This document shows positions 1-12,083 of a stretch of DNA of 64,000 bases, piece after piece. A program made the translations under genes and the position numbers. Source of the DNA: Coccinella septempunctata (taxonomy: Eukaryota > Arthropoda > Insecta > Coleoptera > Coccinellidae); contig NC_058198.1 in assembly GCF_907165205.1 (NCBI RefSeq), forward strand, positions 3,449,001-3,513,000, in the 5' to 3' direction. Positions within the stretch are counted from its first letter, which is position 1. Every line of letters starts with the position of its first letter. The notes under the pieces were generated by a model. It was not told the origin of the DNA, ran no database searches, and worked only from the letters and a program-made list of their open reading frames with translations.

Positions 1-2476
1 ACACAAGAAAACCGGAAAATATAGATGATTATCAGATGGCAAACGACTAGATCTGACAAATTCTTCAATACAGATGTGCCTAAATAGATTAAAAACAATA
101 TCATGGGGGGAAAAATCTTCCTAGCAGACAGAAGGTCAAAGATGCTCTTGTAGGCCTCGAAACGGGGGTTTTTTGAATGACAATCCTTCGAAAATATCTT
201 CTTTTTTGTCTTACAAAGAGATATTATTGAAATTTTTAGCTAAACGCATGGCTGCCGCGGTGGGTCAGCTAGGAAGGGATAAAAAAAGAATCAAAAGACA
301 GTGTATACCATTTGTTAGGATTCAATTAACATCTAGAACTGTTCGTGAAATATCATCTCATTCCGAGAATCTAAATGTTCATTCTAACTGTTGCTTGGTG
401 TCCATGTACTCCTATTACTTTTTGTTAAAATGAATGTTTTCAGTTTTGCCCGCACAAAGCGATGTGTAGTAGTGGAAATTTCGATGTTATTTACTGAGAT
501 AAATACATAATTCGAAAATTAATCATCTATATTTTAATTTGTGTTGATAATTGTCAAAAACGTTAGTGGCAACATTCAAAAACTATGGCCTTACGATGGA
601 GATTCAGCAATAACTTTATTGAGAGTTATTTAGAAAATAGTACCAAATGAACATATACCAAATTTTGTTTTCCCAACGTAATATCCCAATTGTTACACTT
701 CTTATGGACCTGATTAGACTTAAATTGTGATCTGTCCGAATAGCTTTAGTACTTGAGCAGAGAATCTTGCCATCGATGTTTTCGTGTTTTATAGTCCCCT
801 TTTTCACTTCAAAGATGTGAAACAGTTGAGATTACGGACAAATTTAGTATTGTCTGCTTGTTGTTGTTCTGCATTGTCGAGAATAATGAAGCTAAAATGT
901 TCCACGATTGAATGGGAAATTGTTGTCGACACTTGGACCATATTGTATATATATTTTTGTCAGGGTGCCCATCCCTGTGGATGATAGATGGATGTCTACT
1001 CGATTGCGATGAGGGCACCAGCACCAGCGCAAGCATGAACAAGGCGCTGAAGCCCCCTAAAGACACGCAATTAACTCAGACGAACAAAACGAATTGCATG
1101 TTCCGATTCGATTTCGTTAAATGTGCATGCACTTTTGAGTTATTGGCTACTTGTTGAACCCGCCCCTAGAAGGTATCCCCTTTCCTGTTAGATTTACGAA
1201 TGAACAGTAGCTGAAGAAGTTATGCCGATTGATTTTTCCTGTTACGAATTTCTGCTCGGCGTTTTTTTTTTTGCCATTTCGATTCTGAGGAATGCAGTGA
1301 CCGTTCATGGGTGATATTTTTCCACAATGACTAAGGAATCGTTCAGTATTTCGAATTTACATCTAGATAGATCCCCTCCTCATTCCTTTCTGGTTAGTTC
1401 TTAGGACACTTCCAAATATTCACCATTGAAATTATGCAAATCTCCGAAAGGAGAAAAATTAGTTATTCACCAGGAAATGGGTTGTTTGCTTCCAAACCTT
1501 TTTTCCCATCATCTGAAACACTAGGGGCAAATATAAAGCTTTGCTGTTTGTGAAAATTGACCCAAACTAGAAGTTATACAAGTCAAGCAATTTATCGAAT
1601 TATTTCCGAAATTGTTTTCGGAATAAAATATGATTGAAGTAAATATTGTAACGCAAACTATTTATTGATTCAGTTCGCCCTAACCGATTTTGACATCAAT
1701 CAAAGCCGTTAATGGTGGACGAAAAAGTATCAACAATATTGAAAACAAACATTTTCCACTGAATATCTCTACGAACATAGCTCGAATTTTTATTTTTCAT
1801 TCATTCAATTATTTGGTATACAAACACGATTGCCGGAATTATGAAGTAATGTATTTTGCACTTGATGGGGTTATGTTGGATAAAATAAATTCGATAGAAA
1901 ATCGTTTTTCAATATGTTGGGGATTGAATCACATTTGCTTTTGATTTTGGAAAATTGACGTGTCGAAAAAAGGATTGTCGGAATATGATTGGCTCACATC
2001 AACTGATCTGTTGATTAAAAGCCTACTCTGCCTAACTCAAAATGTTACCATTGGCTGATCAGATGTGAAATTAACATTGTCTTCGGAATTTCGATAATTT
2101 CACAGTTTCATTTCCATTTTCATCTCACTATACGATAACCATGAGACTAGGAACATCACCTGAAGACATGGAATGCCATGAAAACCCTGTAACTTATATA
2201 TTCATGTATTTCCCATTCATTCTCATTCCGAATGCATTGGATTTTGGCATTATGCAGTTTCACAAGCACTACCACCTTTTCCCGTGATTTTCAACAGACC
2301 GTCGATTCGCATAAATCGAAAGGGGAGGTATGGGACATGTGTCAGCATCCTGACACGATATTTTCGAAGCTCGTGGAATGTTTCTTGACGTTTTGCTATT
2401 ATGGTCTATGTGCATGCGGCATGCCCTAGAAAATTGGACTTTGCGAACCCTTACTCAATACATCTAACAATTTCAG
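1..2476 (+). other. Upstream intron sequence of GluCl, no exon recognised
   Basis: This stretch precedes the first GluCl exon in view, which starts after a TTTCAG acceptor at 2476. I searched it for the missing N-terminal part of the channel (signal peptide and first extracellular beta strands) and found nothing similar in any + strand frame. All open frames are short and unrelated to known domains. It is most simply read as intron, with the first GluCl exons left of the window. Confidence 0.6.
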
Positions 2477-5400
2477 GAATATAGCGTACAGTTGACGTTC
2501 AGAGAACAATGGCAGGATGAGAGATTGAAGTTCAACGATTTTGGGGGTCGTTTGAAATATTTAACACTGACTGAAGCAAGCAGGGTATGGATGCCAGATC
2601 TCTTCTTCTCCAACGAAAAGGAGGGACATTTCCATAATATTATCATGCCCAATGTTTATATTCGTATTCATCCACATGGTTCCGTATTATACAGTATAAG
2701 GTGAGATCGGGAAATTACAGCTTTCCAGATACTGAAACTGACGTCTCTTTTCCAGAATATCCTTAACGTTGTCTTGCCCTATGAACCTCAAATTGTATCC
2801 ATTGGATAGACAAATTTGCTCACTTAGAATGGCCAGCTGTGAGTATGAAATATTCACTCTAATAGTATCAGGTGTCGCTCATTACCCCCTTGATATTTAG
2901 GGGATTAATTCGAAGACAGATTGGGGTCTTAGACAATTAAAACTAAATCGCTCGCTACGACCCTTGAAGACAAACTGCTATATATCTTGCTTTGGTTTCT
3001 ATATACTATTCATTATCTTGGCTTGATCATTATTTCGTTTCATGTCGCTTTTAGATGGTTGGACGACCGATGATCTTGTTTTCCTATGGAAAGAAGGGGA
3101 TCCCGTACAAGTGGTGAAGAATTTACACCTACCACGCTTCACATTGGAAAAATTCCTCACAGATTACTGCAACAGTAAGACCAATACAGGTACGAGCAAT
3201 ATTGGTTTTCGGAAATATACTCAGTATCTTCACTTTTCTCTCTTCGTTCTCTGAAGTATTGAAAGTATGTTGGATATTCCTCAATTTATTTTCAGGGGAG
3301 TACAGTTGCCTAAAGGTTGACTTATTATTCAAGAGAGAGTTCAGTTATTACCTCATACAAATCTACATACCCTGTTGCATGCTAGTTATCGTCTCCTGGG
3401 TATCTTTCTGGCTAGACCAAGGAGCTGTGCCAGCAAGAGTATCATTGGGTGAGTTAAGCAAAGTGTTTTATATTGATTAGGTGGAAAAATTCGATACATT
3501 CACGAGCTACCTTCAATACTGATATTGGCTAAAAACACCAAAGTCTTTCTCTTGATGATTAGAATGATATTCGAAGATATAAAAGCTTTCAATGTCATCG
3601 AAAATTATGAGGAGTGGAGATTGCAAGAAATACATATTGTAACCCGCAATTTTTTCAATGATCTCCCTGTTTGCTCGCTATTGAAACATCGCTACGAATG
3701 TAGCTGTACCTGTGGTGGGACAATAAAGGCCTTTTATCGAATTATAAAGTGCGCTCTGCATCCATTCAGTGTCTATTAGACAAACTAACAACATTATTCA
3801 ATTTCAACAGGAAATATCTGGTAAAAAATTCATTTATAGTTGACGAGACCCCTAATTGACTGTCGGACAACAGTTTTTATCTCGTAATTTCATTGAATTA
3901 ACATTGGAGGTGCCTTCAATAGCAGATTCTGCTTTGAGATCCACTTCGATAATGAGCCAGCTTTCGATTTTCGTCAATTTTCATAATGAAGAATATACAA
4001 GGGACTTGTAGTTAACGAAATACTGGACAGGTGGAAGTAAAAAAAATCTGAATTTCATAATATTTTTGTATCGATGTCAAAGGTCTATTTTAAGAAATAT
4101 AATGAACCAAAAATAAGGCATAATGTGATCAAAATTCATAATAGAATCAGTAACGAGAATCAAGTGACTCGAAAAAGGAACCATTGTGTAAAATTTCAGC
4201 GTTTTCCATCGAAAAACGACCTCATTCTTGTCGACGCCCACTCAGTATTTCATACCACTGAGAAGTCTGGAATTAACGTTATACCTGATACAGATGCAGT
4301 ATTTCCCCGGTACAAAAGAGAGTTATTTTCAATTCGAATAGGAAAGTTTCCTGCCAATTATAAAAACCCCTGCCTCAATTTGTATGTATTCGATTCTTGC
4401 CGAAGCAAGGTACAAAACACTAAAGAAAGGCATAAAAGGAAACATACCGAAAAGATCAAAGAAAAACATGTTTACAACTCAGAATCGAAGTAATCACTCG
4501 CATGGTAACGGGCGGTATTTATTTCCATAGGGAAATTCGGTTTCATTTTCTATAATGAAGCTTATGAATCGAGCTTTGGAAAAAAATTTAGCTCCCACTG
4601 ATTTTCCACACGGTTTGAGAACCTCGAATCTTCAAATTGTGGGGTATCTTGTCTCATAGCCTCTCTTGTATCTTTTCTAATTACGCATTATGAGGGAGAG
4701 GTACCTGTTTTGTAAACAACCCCTCTGTGTGGGATGGTTGTAGTGTAGTTAATCCACTTATATGACTTTAAATGACACCGTGTTCGCAGCTTCTGGTTAT
4801 GTAGATGAGTGCGAAGCGTTTCTTATTCTGTTTCCTCTGATGAATGGAAAAGATATTTATATGGACCTTCACATTGGAAAAAAGAAATGGATGTTCATAG
4901 TTGAGTATTCAAAAAGTGTTAAATTTTGCATACCTTTCACAGTTTTCGATTTACAATTCACAGGAACCTATAGATATCTGTTATGTTCACACAAGGATGG
5001 ATAAATTGTTCAATGAAACTCAACTAGTTCAACAATAGCTACTCTATCTGCGGAATTCTTCCTTGAGGTGGTGCGTAGCCCCCATTAAAGAGAAGAGTGG
5101 ATGTATACAAATATTTATTGCCATTTGGGGGGCGGAACCCTTTTAAAATTTTACGAAGAGCTCGAATTTGTCGACACAATACGGCCTGGTATAAACATCC
5201 CTGACATTTTCCGGAACAAAACGATTCTCTGCTCGTCCGTCGGAATAGGGGATGGATTTATTCAGATTTTCTCGATTCTGGTATTTCGTTTCCGCTGTTC
5301 GAAAAGTACGGTATCAGTCAATATAATCAACAAACACTTCTTTTAGACTTCAAAGATGTATTCTGAAATACTTCAATTACATACAAGGTTATCAATTTTT

Positions 5401-7720
5401 TCTGAAGAAATGGGAAATGGATCAAATATTGCAATCCACCCTGAAAAACGTTGTGAAACATGTCCACTCAAAAGTTCCAATATAAATTCCATAAAAGCTA
5501 GTGTTCTGCAGGTCGTGTGTTCTCGAATTTCCTATATGAAATATCTAGGATATGATTCATATACGTATATACGAGATAGGTTTGACACGTTCCCACGTGG
5601 CTTGCTCTCCGTCCAATTATTAATTTTGTTGCCCTGTTTTCCGATAGCGAATATTACCACTATCTTTTTCACAGATTTTCAATGCATATTTGATCAGGCG
5701 GCCGATTGAACTTCCTATCGGAATTCGCAGAATCGATATGGTATCAGTTGAAAAGAGCTGCGGAGAAATTCACGGAAAATTTATTGGAATTTTCACGGTG
5801 AATACGGATTCCACATGAATTGTTGTGGAGAATTTTCACTGGTCCCGTTGAAAAATATAATAATAGTTGAATGAAACTTATGGCGCCAACTCGTACCCTT
5901 TGTGAAGCAAAATTATGCAGATGAGAGCATAAAATAAAAGGCACACAAGCACTACTTCGTTCAATGTAGGTGTTTTTGTTTTGACGATCACAATAATTAT
6001 CATCCGATATAAAGTTGTCAAACATAAGCAAAATATAGATGTACAAAGTTAAATCTATACTGATCTTCATCACTCAAATGATGAATGAAATATCAGTAAA
6101 AACTTGGAAACGTGGGTCATGTGGCAACGTGCAAAATTGGTGCGGACTACAGTTGACCAGTATCGCGTGCAGTCGGCCAGTAGATCATTGAACAGGATTA
6201 TTTTGACGACAGGCTCTGATATATGAAGAATGCGTATCTATTGATGAGCCTATGTTTTTTCAGGTGTTACAACTCTACTCACCATGGCTACGCAAACCTC
6301 TGGCATAAACGCTTCATTACCACCAGTGTCCTACACAAAAGCAATCGATGTTTGGACTGGCGTCTGTCTCACCTTTGTGTTTGGGGCGTTACTCGAGTTC
6401 GCACTGGTGAATTACGCCTCAAGATCGGACATGCACAGGGAAAACATGAAGAAGCAAAGAATGCAATGCGAGTTAGAACATGCGGCCTCGCTGGACGCAA
6501 CCTCCGATTTTATAGATACCGAAAGTAATGCCACGTTTGCAATGGTAAAGTTGGTAATGTTTCTTCCATAATTTTCATTCATAAGTGTTTATCTCTGTCG
6601 TTTATGTGTGGAGATTGCAGTTGCTTACTGTGGTGTTTTTCAAAATTGAAACTTCCCGCTTTCTCGTCACGTTTGAGTTACAAGTTATAACACACCTCCC
6701 CTGTATACAAGCTGTTGTTGCCGATGTGAATGAATGTGTTCGTTTTGTGCCAGCATTTTCACCCTTTCAGGCTAGAGGAAGGATTTCAATGAATCGATCA
6801 CCTGAAAATCATTCCTCCGTGATTATTTTTAAGAAGCTAGCACAACAGATCCCCTACAACGTTCAATCTGAAATCACCAATTCGCCCAAATGCAGTGCTA
6901 CCCACTTTAAATTGGCAGTATTAATAACACTTACTCAGGCTGGAGCAGCGCATGAGTCTATATTCATATATTTTTTTCATTTATTCATAATAGGGACATG
7001 AATAAAGTTGGTAATATCTGTTTATGCGACATAATTCAACGAAACTACTCAACGGCTCATGCGCGGCTCCAAAACATAGTAGACAAAACATAGTAGACTA
7101 ATCTTTTGTGTGCGGACATGCGCTTTTTATCTGTTTTTGTCATTCAAAAGGATCTAGCCTCGAGACGAAGTGTTCCCTATAATGAATGTGAAAACGTGAT
7201 TTCTCAAATCCTTTTTGACTATCATTAATTTGATAGAATCCCAATTCGCATAGTGCGCAGGATAGAAATATTGCGAGCGGATTGATTTAAATCATCACAG
7301 ATTTCACAGAGAGCATTGTTTTTCCTCTGTGACTGAAAGAGGTAGTCTCTTCAACTATAAACTTCGCTATAACTTTTACGTATCGCTTCTTTGAGACGAA
7401 TGCTCAGTGGCATGCCTCTTGATCGTAAAGATGCTAGATCCTTCGGAATTGCCCCTTGCGGTAGTAAATTCCCAGCCTCTTCGCAGAAGCCGCTGGTGCA
7501 TCATCCTGGAGACCCGATGAATCTGGAGAAGGTGAGGCAATGCGAGATACATATGCAGCCCGAAAGGCCGAATTGCTGCAGATCCTGGCTGTCCAAATTC
7601 CCAACACGATCCAAACGCATCGATGTGATATCCAGAATCACCTTTCCATTGGTGTTTGCATTGTTCAACGTTATTTACTGGTCCACCTACCTCTTTCGTG
7701 AAGAAGCTGAGGAATCTTAA
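2477..7720 (+). CDS. GluCl: Glutamate-gated chloride channel alpha subunit, 5'-partial
   Basis: Inhibitory pentameric Cys-loop receptor subunit of neuron and muscle membranes; target of avermectins. Six coding exons: 2477-2700, 2756-2838, 3055-3189, 3296-3448, 6264-6544, 7487-7720 (stop TAA 7718-7720). All have GT-AG borders and compatible phases, giving 369 residues. Visible: the extracellular motif MPDLFFSNEKEGHFHNI; the Cys-loop from CPMN to RQIC with 13 residues between the cysteines; the second cysteine pair typical of GluCl (DYCNSK to EYSCLK); M1 (YLIQIYIPCCMLVIVSWVSF); the M2 approach PARVSLGVTTLLTM with the PAR anion-selective motif; M3 (TGVCLTFVFGALLEFALVNY); and M4 before the final YLFREEAEES. 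The match to Drosophila GluClalpha is near-identical over most of its length. Signal peptide and first beta strands are missing because they lie before the window. The 2.8-kb intron 3449-6263 splits M2. Confidence 0.96.
3449..6263 (+). other. Large GluCl intron splitting M2
   Basis: The intron begins GTGAGT and ends TTTTTTCAG, and interrupts a glycine codon in M2. It holds several open frames of 80-139 codons, but none shows a domain, a splice-compatible phase or similarity I recognise. I see no duplicate M2/M3 exon, RNA gene or clear transposon here. Confidence 0.6.
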
Positions 7721-7779
7721 GTTCCTTAACCAGTCGTTGGTTATTCTTTCCTAACGGTTGGTATGACTTTTTCACAAAG

Positions 7780-7850
7780 AAATTCGTCATCGAGTGGGCT
7801 ATGGGGCAGGGCAGGTTGCTTCACCCATAGCCTTACTCGAGGACGAATTT
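7780..7850 (+). repeat. 26-bp inverted repeat (hairpin) in the presumed GluCl 3' UTR
   Basis: Arms 7780-7805 and 7824-7850 pair almost completely: nine pairs, one mismatch, six pairs, a 2/3-nt internal loop and eight pairs, around an 18-nt loop. The hairpin lies 60 bases after the GluCl stop codon and before the AATAAA at 7964, so it is probably transcribed in the 3' UTR. It could be a small inverted-repeat transposon remnant, an RNA structure or a precursor-like hairpin; the sequence alone does not decide. Confidence 0.7.
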
Positions 7851-7963
7851 TTTCAATGCTCTTTATAAACTTCTTTATTTATACCAAAAGCAGCATACTG
7901 AACAGTTGTTTCCACTACTTAGATATACCAGTCACACAAAAAGTAATGGCGTTAATTTCCTGA

Positions 7964-7969
7964 AATAAA
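7964..7969 (+). terminator. Candidate polyadenylation signal of GluCl
   Basis: This is the first AATAAA hexamer after the GluCl stop codon, about 245 bases downstream. Another AATAAA follows near 8013. This is a motif match only, with no transcript evidence. Confidence 0.4.
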
Positions 7970-10670
7970 TCAATGGCGAGGTGTTGCAGAAAATGACTGA
8001 AACAATTCTCAGAAATAAACATAATGAACAACATGACTCTTAAATTAAAAACATTAAATTATAGTAAGTTTTGAATTAGTTGAAGTAGTAGCTACTAATC
8101 TTTGACACTATGCCATCATTTGTAGATGGAAAGTAAGCTTATTTACCGCTGTTTCAAAGCCTATACAACAGGATATGTTGCAGCTACTTTTAATTACTAT
8201 AACTACATATCACACGCCTACGACGAAGCTGTAACAACCTTCATTAAAATTTGTTCACCCATCCAATTATAGATAGTTACCCTGCTAAACGCCCACTCTA
8301 GTTCTGTATCAACGTCATTTCGACGAACTCTAATCCAGTTTTCTTTTTCAGCGAAATCATTTCGGATATTTTGTGGAGGATCATTTTTTTAACGAATTGT
8401 TGAATCAACGTTTAGATGATATTTCCCGATGATTTATGTATTTTATTCGTAGTTATATTTCCGTTGTTCCATTGAAATAATTTTATTGATTAGATTCGAT
8501 AGGTATGTATATAACTATTTCCAGAGGAAAGATTTCTTGAAGTGCTCCAAAAGTAGCAATTTTCGACAGGAATTGTCGAAAATTTTATGGATTCAACATA
8601 CACGAATGGAATATTTTCATTTTTCGCGTAAGCTATTTTTGGAACACCTTGTATATGTTTTTTAATGATTTCGACGTTGTTGAAATGTTCAAATATTATC
8701 ATTGACATGTCGTCTCAGTATAACATAGATTAATTCTACGTGATGCTGAAGTGATAGCTTCAACAATCCCTAAAAATTTATATATACCTGATCTTTTGAA
8801 GATCTAAAAAAAGAGAGTATCGATGTTTTGCCACGCAGACTATGAGTGGGAAATGTTTTAATGTGAATTCCAGAAGCCCATCCAGAGAGATGTCTTTTTC
8901 AACTCCACTATGTAGGCTTATTTAGAGGTTGTGTTTATAGCATGCTATTAATTTCACTAAGAATAAAAGGATACGGTTCCGAATTATGTTCTCGATTCGC
9001 TTGTTACTACTAGTGAACATCAAGAAGTTTTCTTTAAAAAAATAAGAAATAGTGATCTTCAGCTGGTGGTCCAAGATCTGCACTTACTGTCAAGTTTAAA
9101 AGCATCTTTTGTTTAATATCTAAGGAAGAAAATCGTACATCTCTGTTTTGCGATTTGCCTAAAATATTCCTTTTACATAAGCGTGATATAACTCTGCCAA
9201 CAAAATTAAGCGAAAACCTTATTGCGGTTTTATACTAGATCGAGGCTTCTGCGAAAGTTGATAGTATGACGTTCAAACCTGATCCTCAAAGAAGCGAAAA
9301 AAAATGATACTAACGAAAGGATACATCCTTTCACCAGTTTCACCAAGTATCTCAGGAATTTTCCAGGCAATTCTATGAATTCGAAGCTTGTTCCAGACCT
9401 TCCGAGAAAGCCTGCGAATAAAATAAACCATTGAATGAAAGTGAAGAAGTAAATGGTACGTTTAACGATTTTACATACTACAACGGCCATTCGTGTTCAT
9501 TCGTGAAATTATGAATTTCATTTAACCACGAAATCTTAGAGTGATTTGAAAGCAATCAATTACATTTATATCGAAATCCATTAAATCTGCAGAGGTTCCT
9601 CGTTCATCTCAGTGCCTATATATGAATAATTCATTTGCGCAAATTTATTCATATTTTGAGTTATGAGGCCTCTATTATTACAATAAATTAGCTTTCAGGT
9701 ACTCCATTTTCTTAAGGAACTTTTTCATTTTTCCCCCGACCAATTATTTCAGAGAAAGGTTACTAAGTTTCGGCGTGTATAAGGAAATTAAGATAAACTA
9801 TACTATGCAACTGTAGTATCAATTGATTAAATATTAAGATGCAATGCCTGACAATGAGTATTGACTTTCTGTATAGCTCAATATCCTAAATTTGCTAAAA
9901 TGATGTAAGATGAATCAAGAAAGATTAAAGGAATAAGACGAACTGTAGCATTAAGTTCAGCGTTTTGATGATAAGCCAGATTGAGGCATGAAGAAATATC
10001 CACCTTCAATGAAATCACTAGATTTTAGAGATGAGAACTTGTTTTTAGAGTGATATACATCATAACATTAACATTTTTTATTATTAGTGAAATACTTATT
10101 ACCAAATGTTGTTATTTAATCATCATTATTTTTAAGAACAAATTGAGTCTGAATCACCTTTGTATATTCTAGAAATTAATAAAATTAATTTGACTGAAGT
10201 TTATGTTTTGATATTAATCAACCCTACAACCTATCTATGAATATATATTCTCTAATGCAGTGCTGCCACGTTTTGTACCAAGTTATTTTACGCGGATCAG
10301 CCTGTATACAAACTGAGTTTTCTAAAATGGAACAAGCAATTCACTGAAGGCCTGAATTGAAGGATTAAGGTAGGTTCAAAAAAATAAGACAAGTGATAGG
10401 TTGATTTGTTTACTATTCAATGAAAACAGATATATTTTTGAGAATTTTGAACAAATGAATTCTTGTAGAATTCGATAAAGTTAAGTTCCAATTTCAAATC
10501 GCAATAAAAGTATTCACAACGAACAGATTAAAATTAGTTACATCCATTCTATTGCATTAACAATATCTAAAGTTTTTCAATATTCAATACAATATATATG
10601 TAAATTTTTACAACACGAAACAAAGTAATAATGGCAGTACAAAAATTTCTGAAGTATTAAATATATCAAA
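7970..10670. other. Intergenic region between the convergent 3' ends of GluCl and MEK
   Basis: AT-rich sequence between two genes that point at each other. No open frame has recognisable similarity and no RNA gene was seen. Short TE-like motifs occur near 8640-8655 (ending cttgtatatg) and 10300-10315 (agcctgtatac), too short to define an element. Confidence 0.55.
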
Positions 10671-12083
10671 TCATATTCGATTTGAAGTGTTGGGCGGAGT
10701 AATTTCCATTGTTTTGCACACCCAGCCTGCTATGTCTACATTTTCTGATTCGGCCCTCTTTATCCACTCATGATTCTGAAAAACAAGGTGATTGGAGTTA
10801 AAACAAAATGTTATTTCAAACTATCCTGGATCAAAAGGAAAACTGCCAATTTGTTGAAAATGGGTGCTCAAGGGCTAACAAATCGATTCTTACCATTAAT
10901 GTTTTCAGATCTGCTCTTTCCTCTGGATTCTTTCTTAAACACCTGTCTACGAAATCTTTGAATTCATTACTAAATATACCAGCAGGTAATTTTGGTGGTT
11001 GTTCATTCACTATGTAATCAAGAAGCTCAAATATAGCCATTGGCCTTGGAGGTTTTGAGTGGTCTGGTGAATCATTTTCATTGCCTTGTCCGAAAATATT
11101 AGCTAAGGTTTTGGCATCTGGTGGTGGAATTGGGTACATACCGATAGCCATCTCAACTAAGGAGAGGCCCAGAGACCAGATATCACTTTGTACCGAGTAA
11201 TGAGTCCCTTGCAGTCTTTCAGGCTAAAATATAAATATTTCTACGACCTATATCCTAGAACATCTAAATTATATAGACATGGATCATCCTGTACTTACAG
11301 ACATATAACTTCTTGTACCAACAAAAGAATTTGCCATGGAATCAATAAGTTGTCCTGATACCCCAAAATCACAAATTTTGATTTCACCGCTACTGTTAAC
11401 TAAAATGTTACTAGGTTTTACATCTCTATGCATAATAGAATGTTTGTCTCTCAAATAACTCAACCCTTTCAAGACAGCAACAGTAATTTTTCCTAAGATA
11501 TTCTCAGGAATTCTTCCTGCTTTCTTCAAAATCAAATCTAAGGATCCAGCATCCATATATTCCATACATATACTGATTTCACCATCAATGTAGAAAGCAC
11601 CGTAAAATCCAACTATATGTGCAAAATTGCATTCATGTAACACCTTCAATTCCCTGATGATTTGTTTCTTTATCGCAGGTTTAACTTCGAGATGGATTAA
11701 TTTTCTGGCCATGATTAAGCCGCTACTTTTATGACAAACCTTAGTGACAACACCTCCATTACCAGATCCTAATTCACCAAGATTTTCAAAATCATCATCT
11801 ACCAAATCCACACCTAGCTTTTCTTTTTGAAACAGGAATGACTCTATTCGTCTTCGTTGTATATCATCCATATCGAGTTCTTCGAGCCTAGCTGTCAGGT
11901 GATCAATGGTAGAGCCTCTCACAAAATTGTTACTTCTGAAAAGAGACCATGAGGGGTAAAAAATGCAGTTTGTTACTGTACTTACTGATTTGTTTCATTA
12001 AATGGAGCATTTGTAGTAGTAACCGTGGGCGATTGATCAATAGAGCCCGGTGGAAGTGTTAAATTCAACTTATTCTTGGACAT
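10671..12083 (-). CDS. Dsor1: Dual-specificity MAP kinase kinase (MEK1/2 family), complete
   Basis: MEK phosphorylates ERK on Thr and Tyr below Raf in the Ras pathway, in the cytoplasm. Four exons in coding order: 11986-12083 (ATG 12083), 11299-11935, 10894-11223, 10671-10775 (stop TGA 10671-10673). Borders are GT-AG and 1170 nt give 389 residues, close to Drosophila Dsor1. The N-terminus MSKNKLNLTLPPGSID resembles the docking-site start of Dsor1. The kinase domain shows the glycine loop GELGSGNGGVV, the VAIK-equivalent lysine in MARKLIHLEVKPAIKK, HRDVKPSNILVNSSGEIKIC, DFG, and the activation loop [20 protein letters not shown] with both Raf-target serines. The proline-rich insert with MYPIPPPDAKTL, the GWVCKTM domain end and a short tail follow. 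No residue needed for catalysis is missing. The symbol follows the Drosophila orthologue. Confidence 0.97.

Noticed and set aside
4074..4493. 139-codon + strand open frame in the GluCl intron
   Set aside because: Basic, lysine-rich translation without recognisable domain, no matching splice partners, and located in an intron with several similar chance frames.
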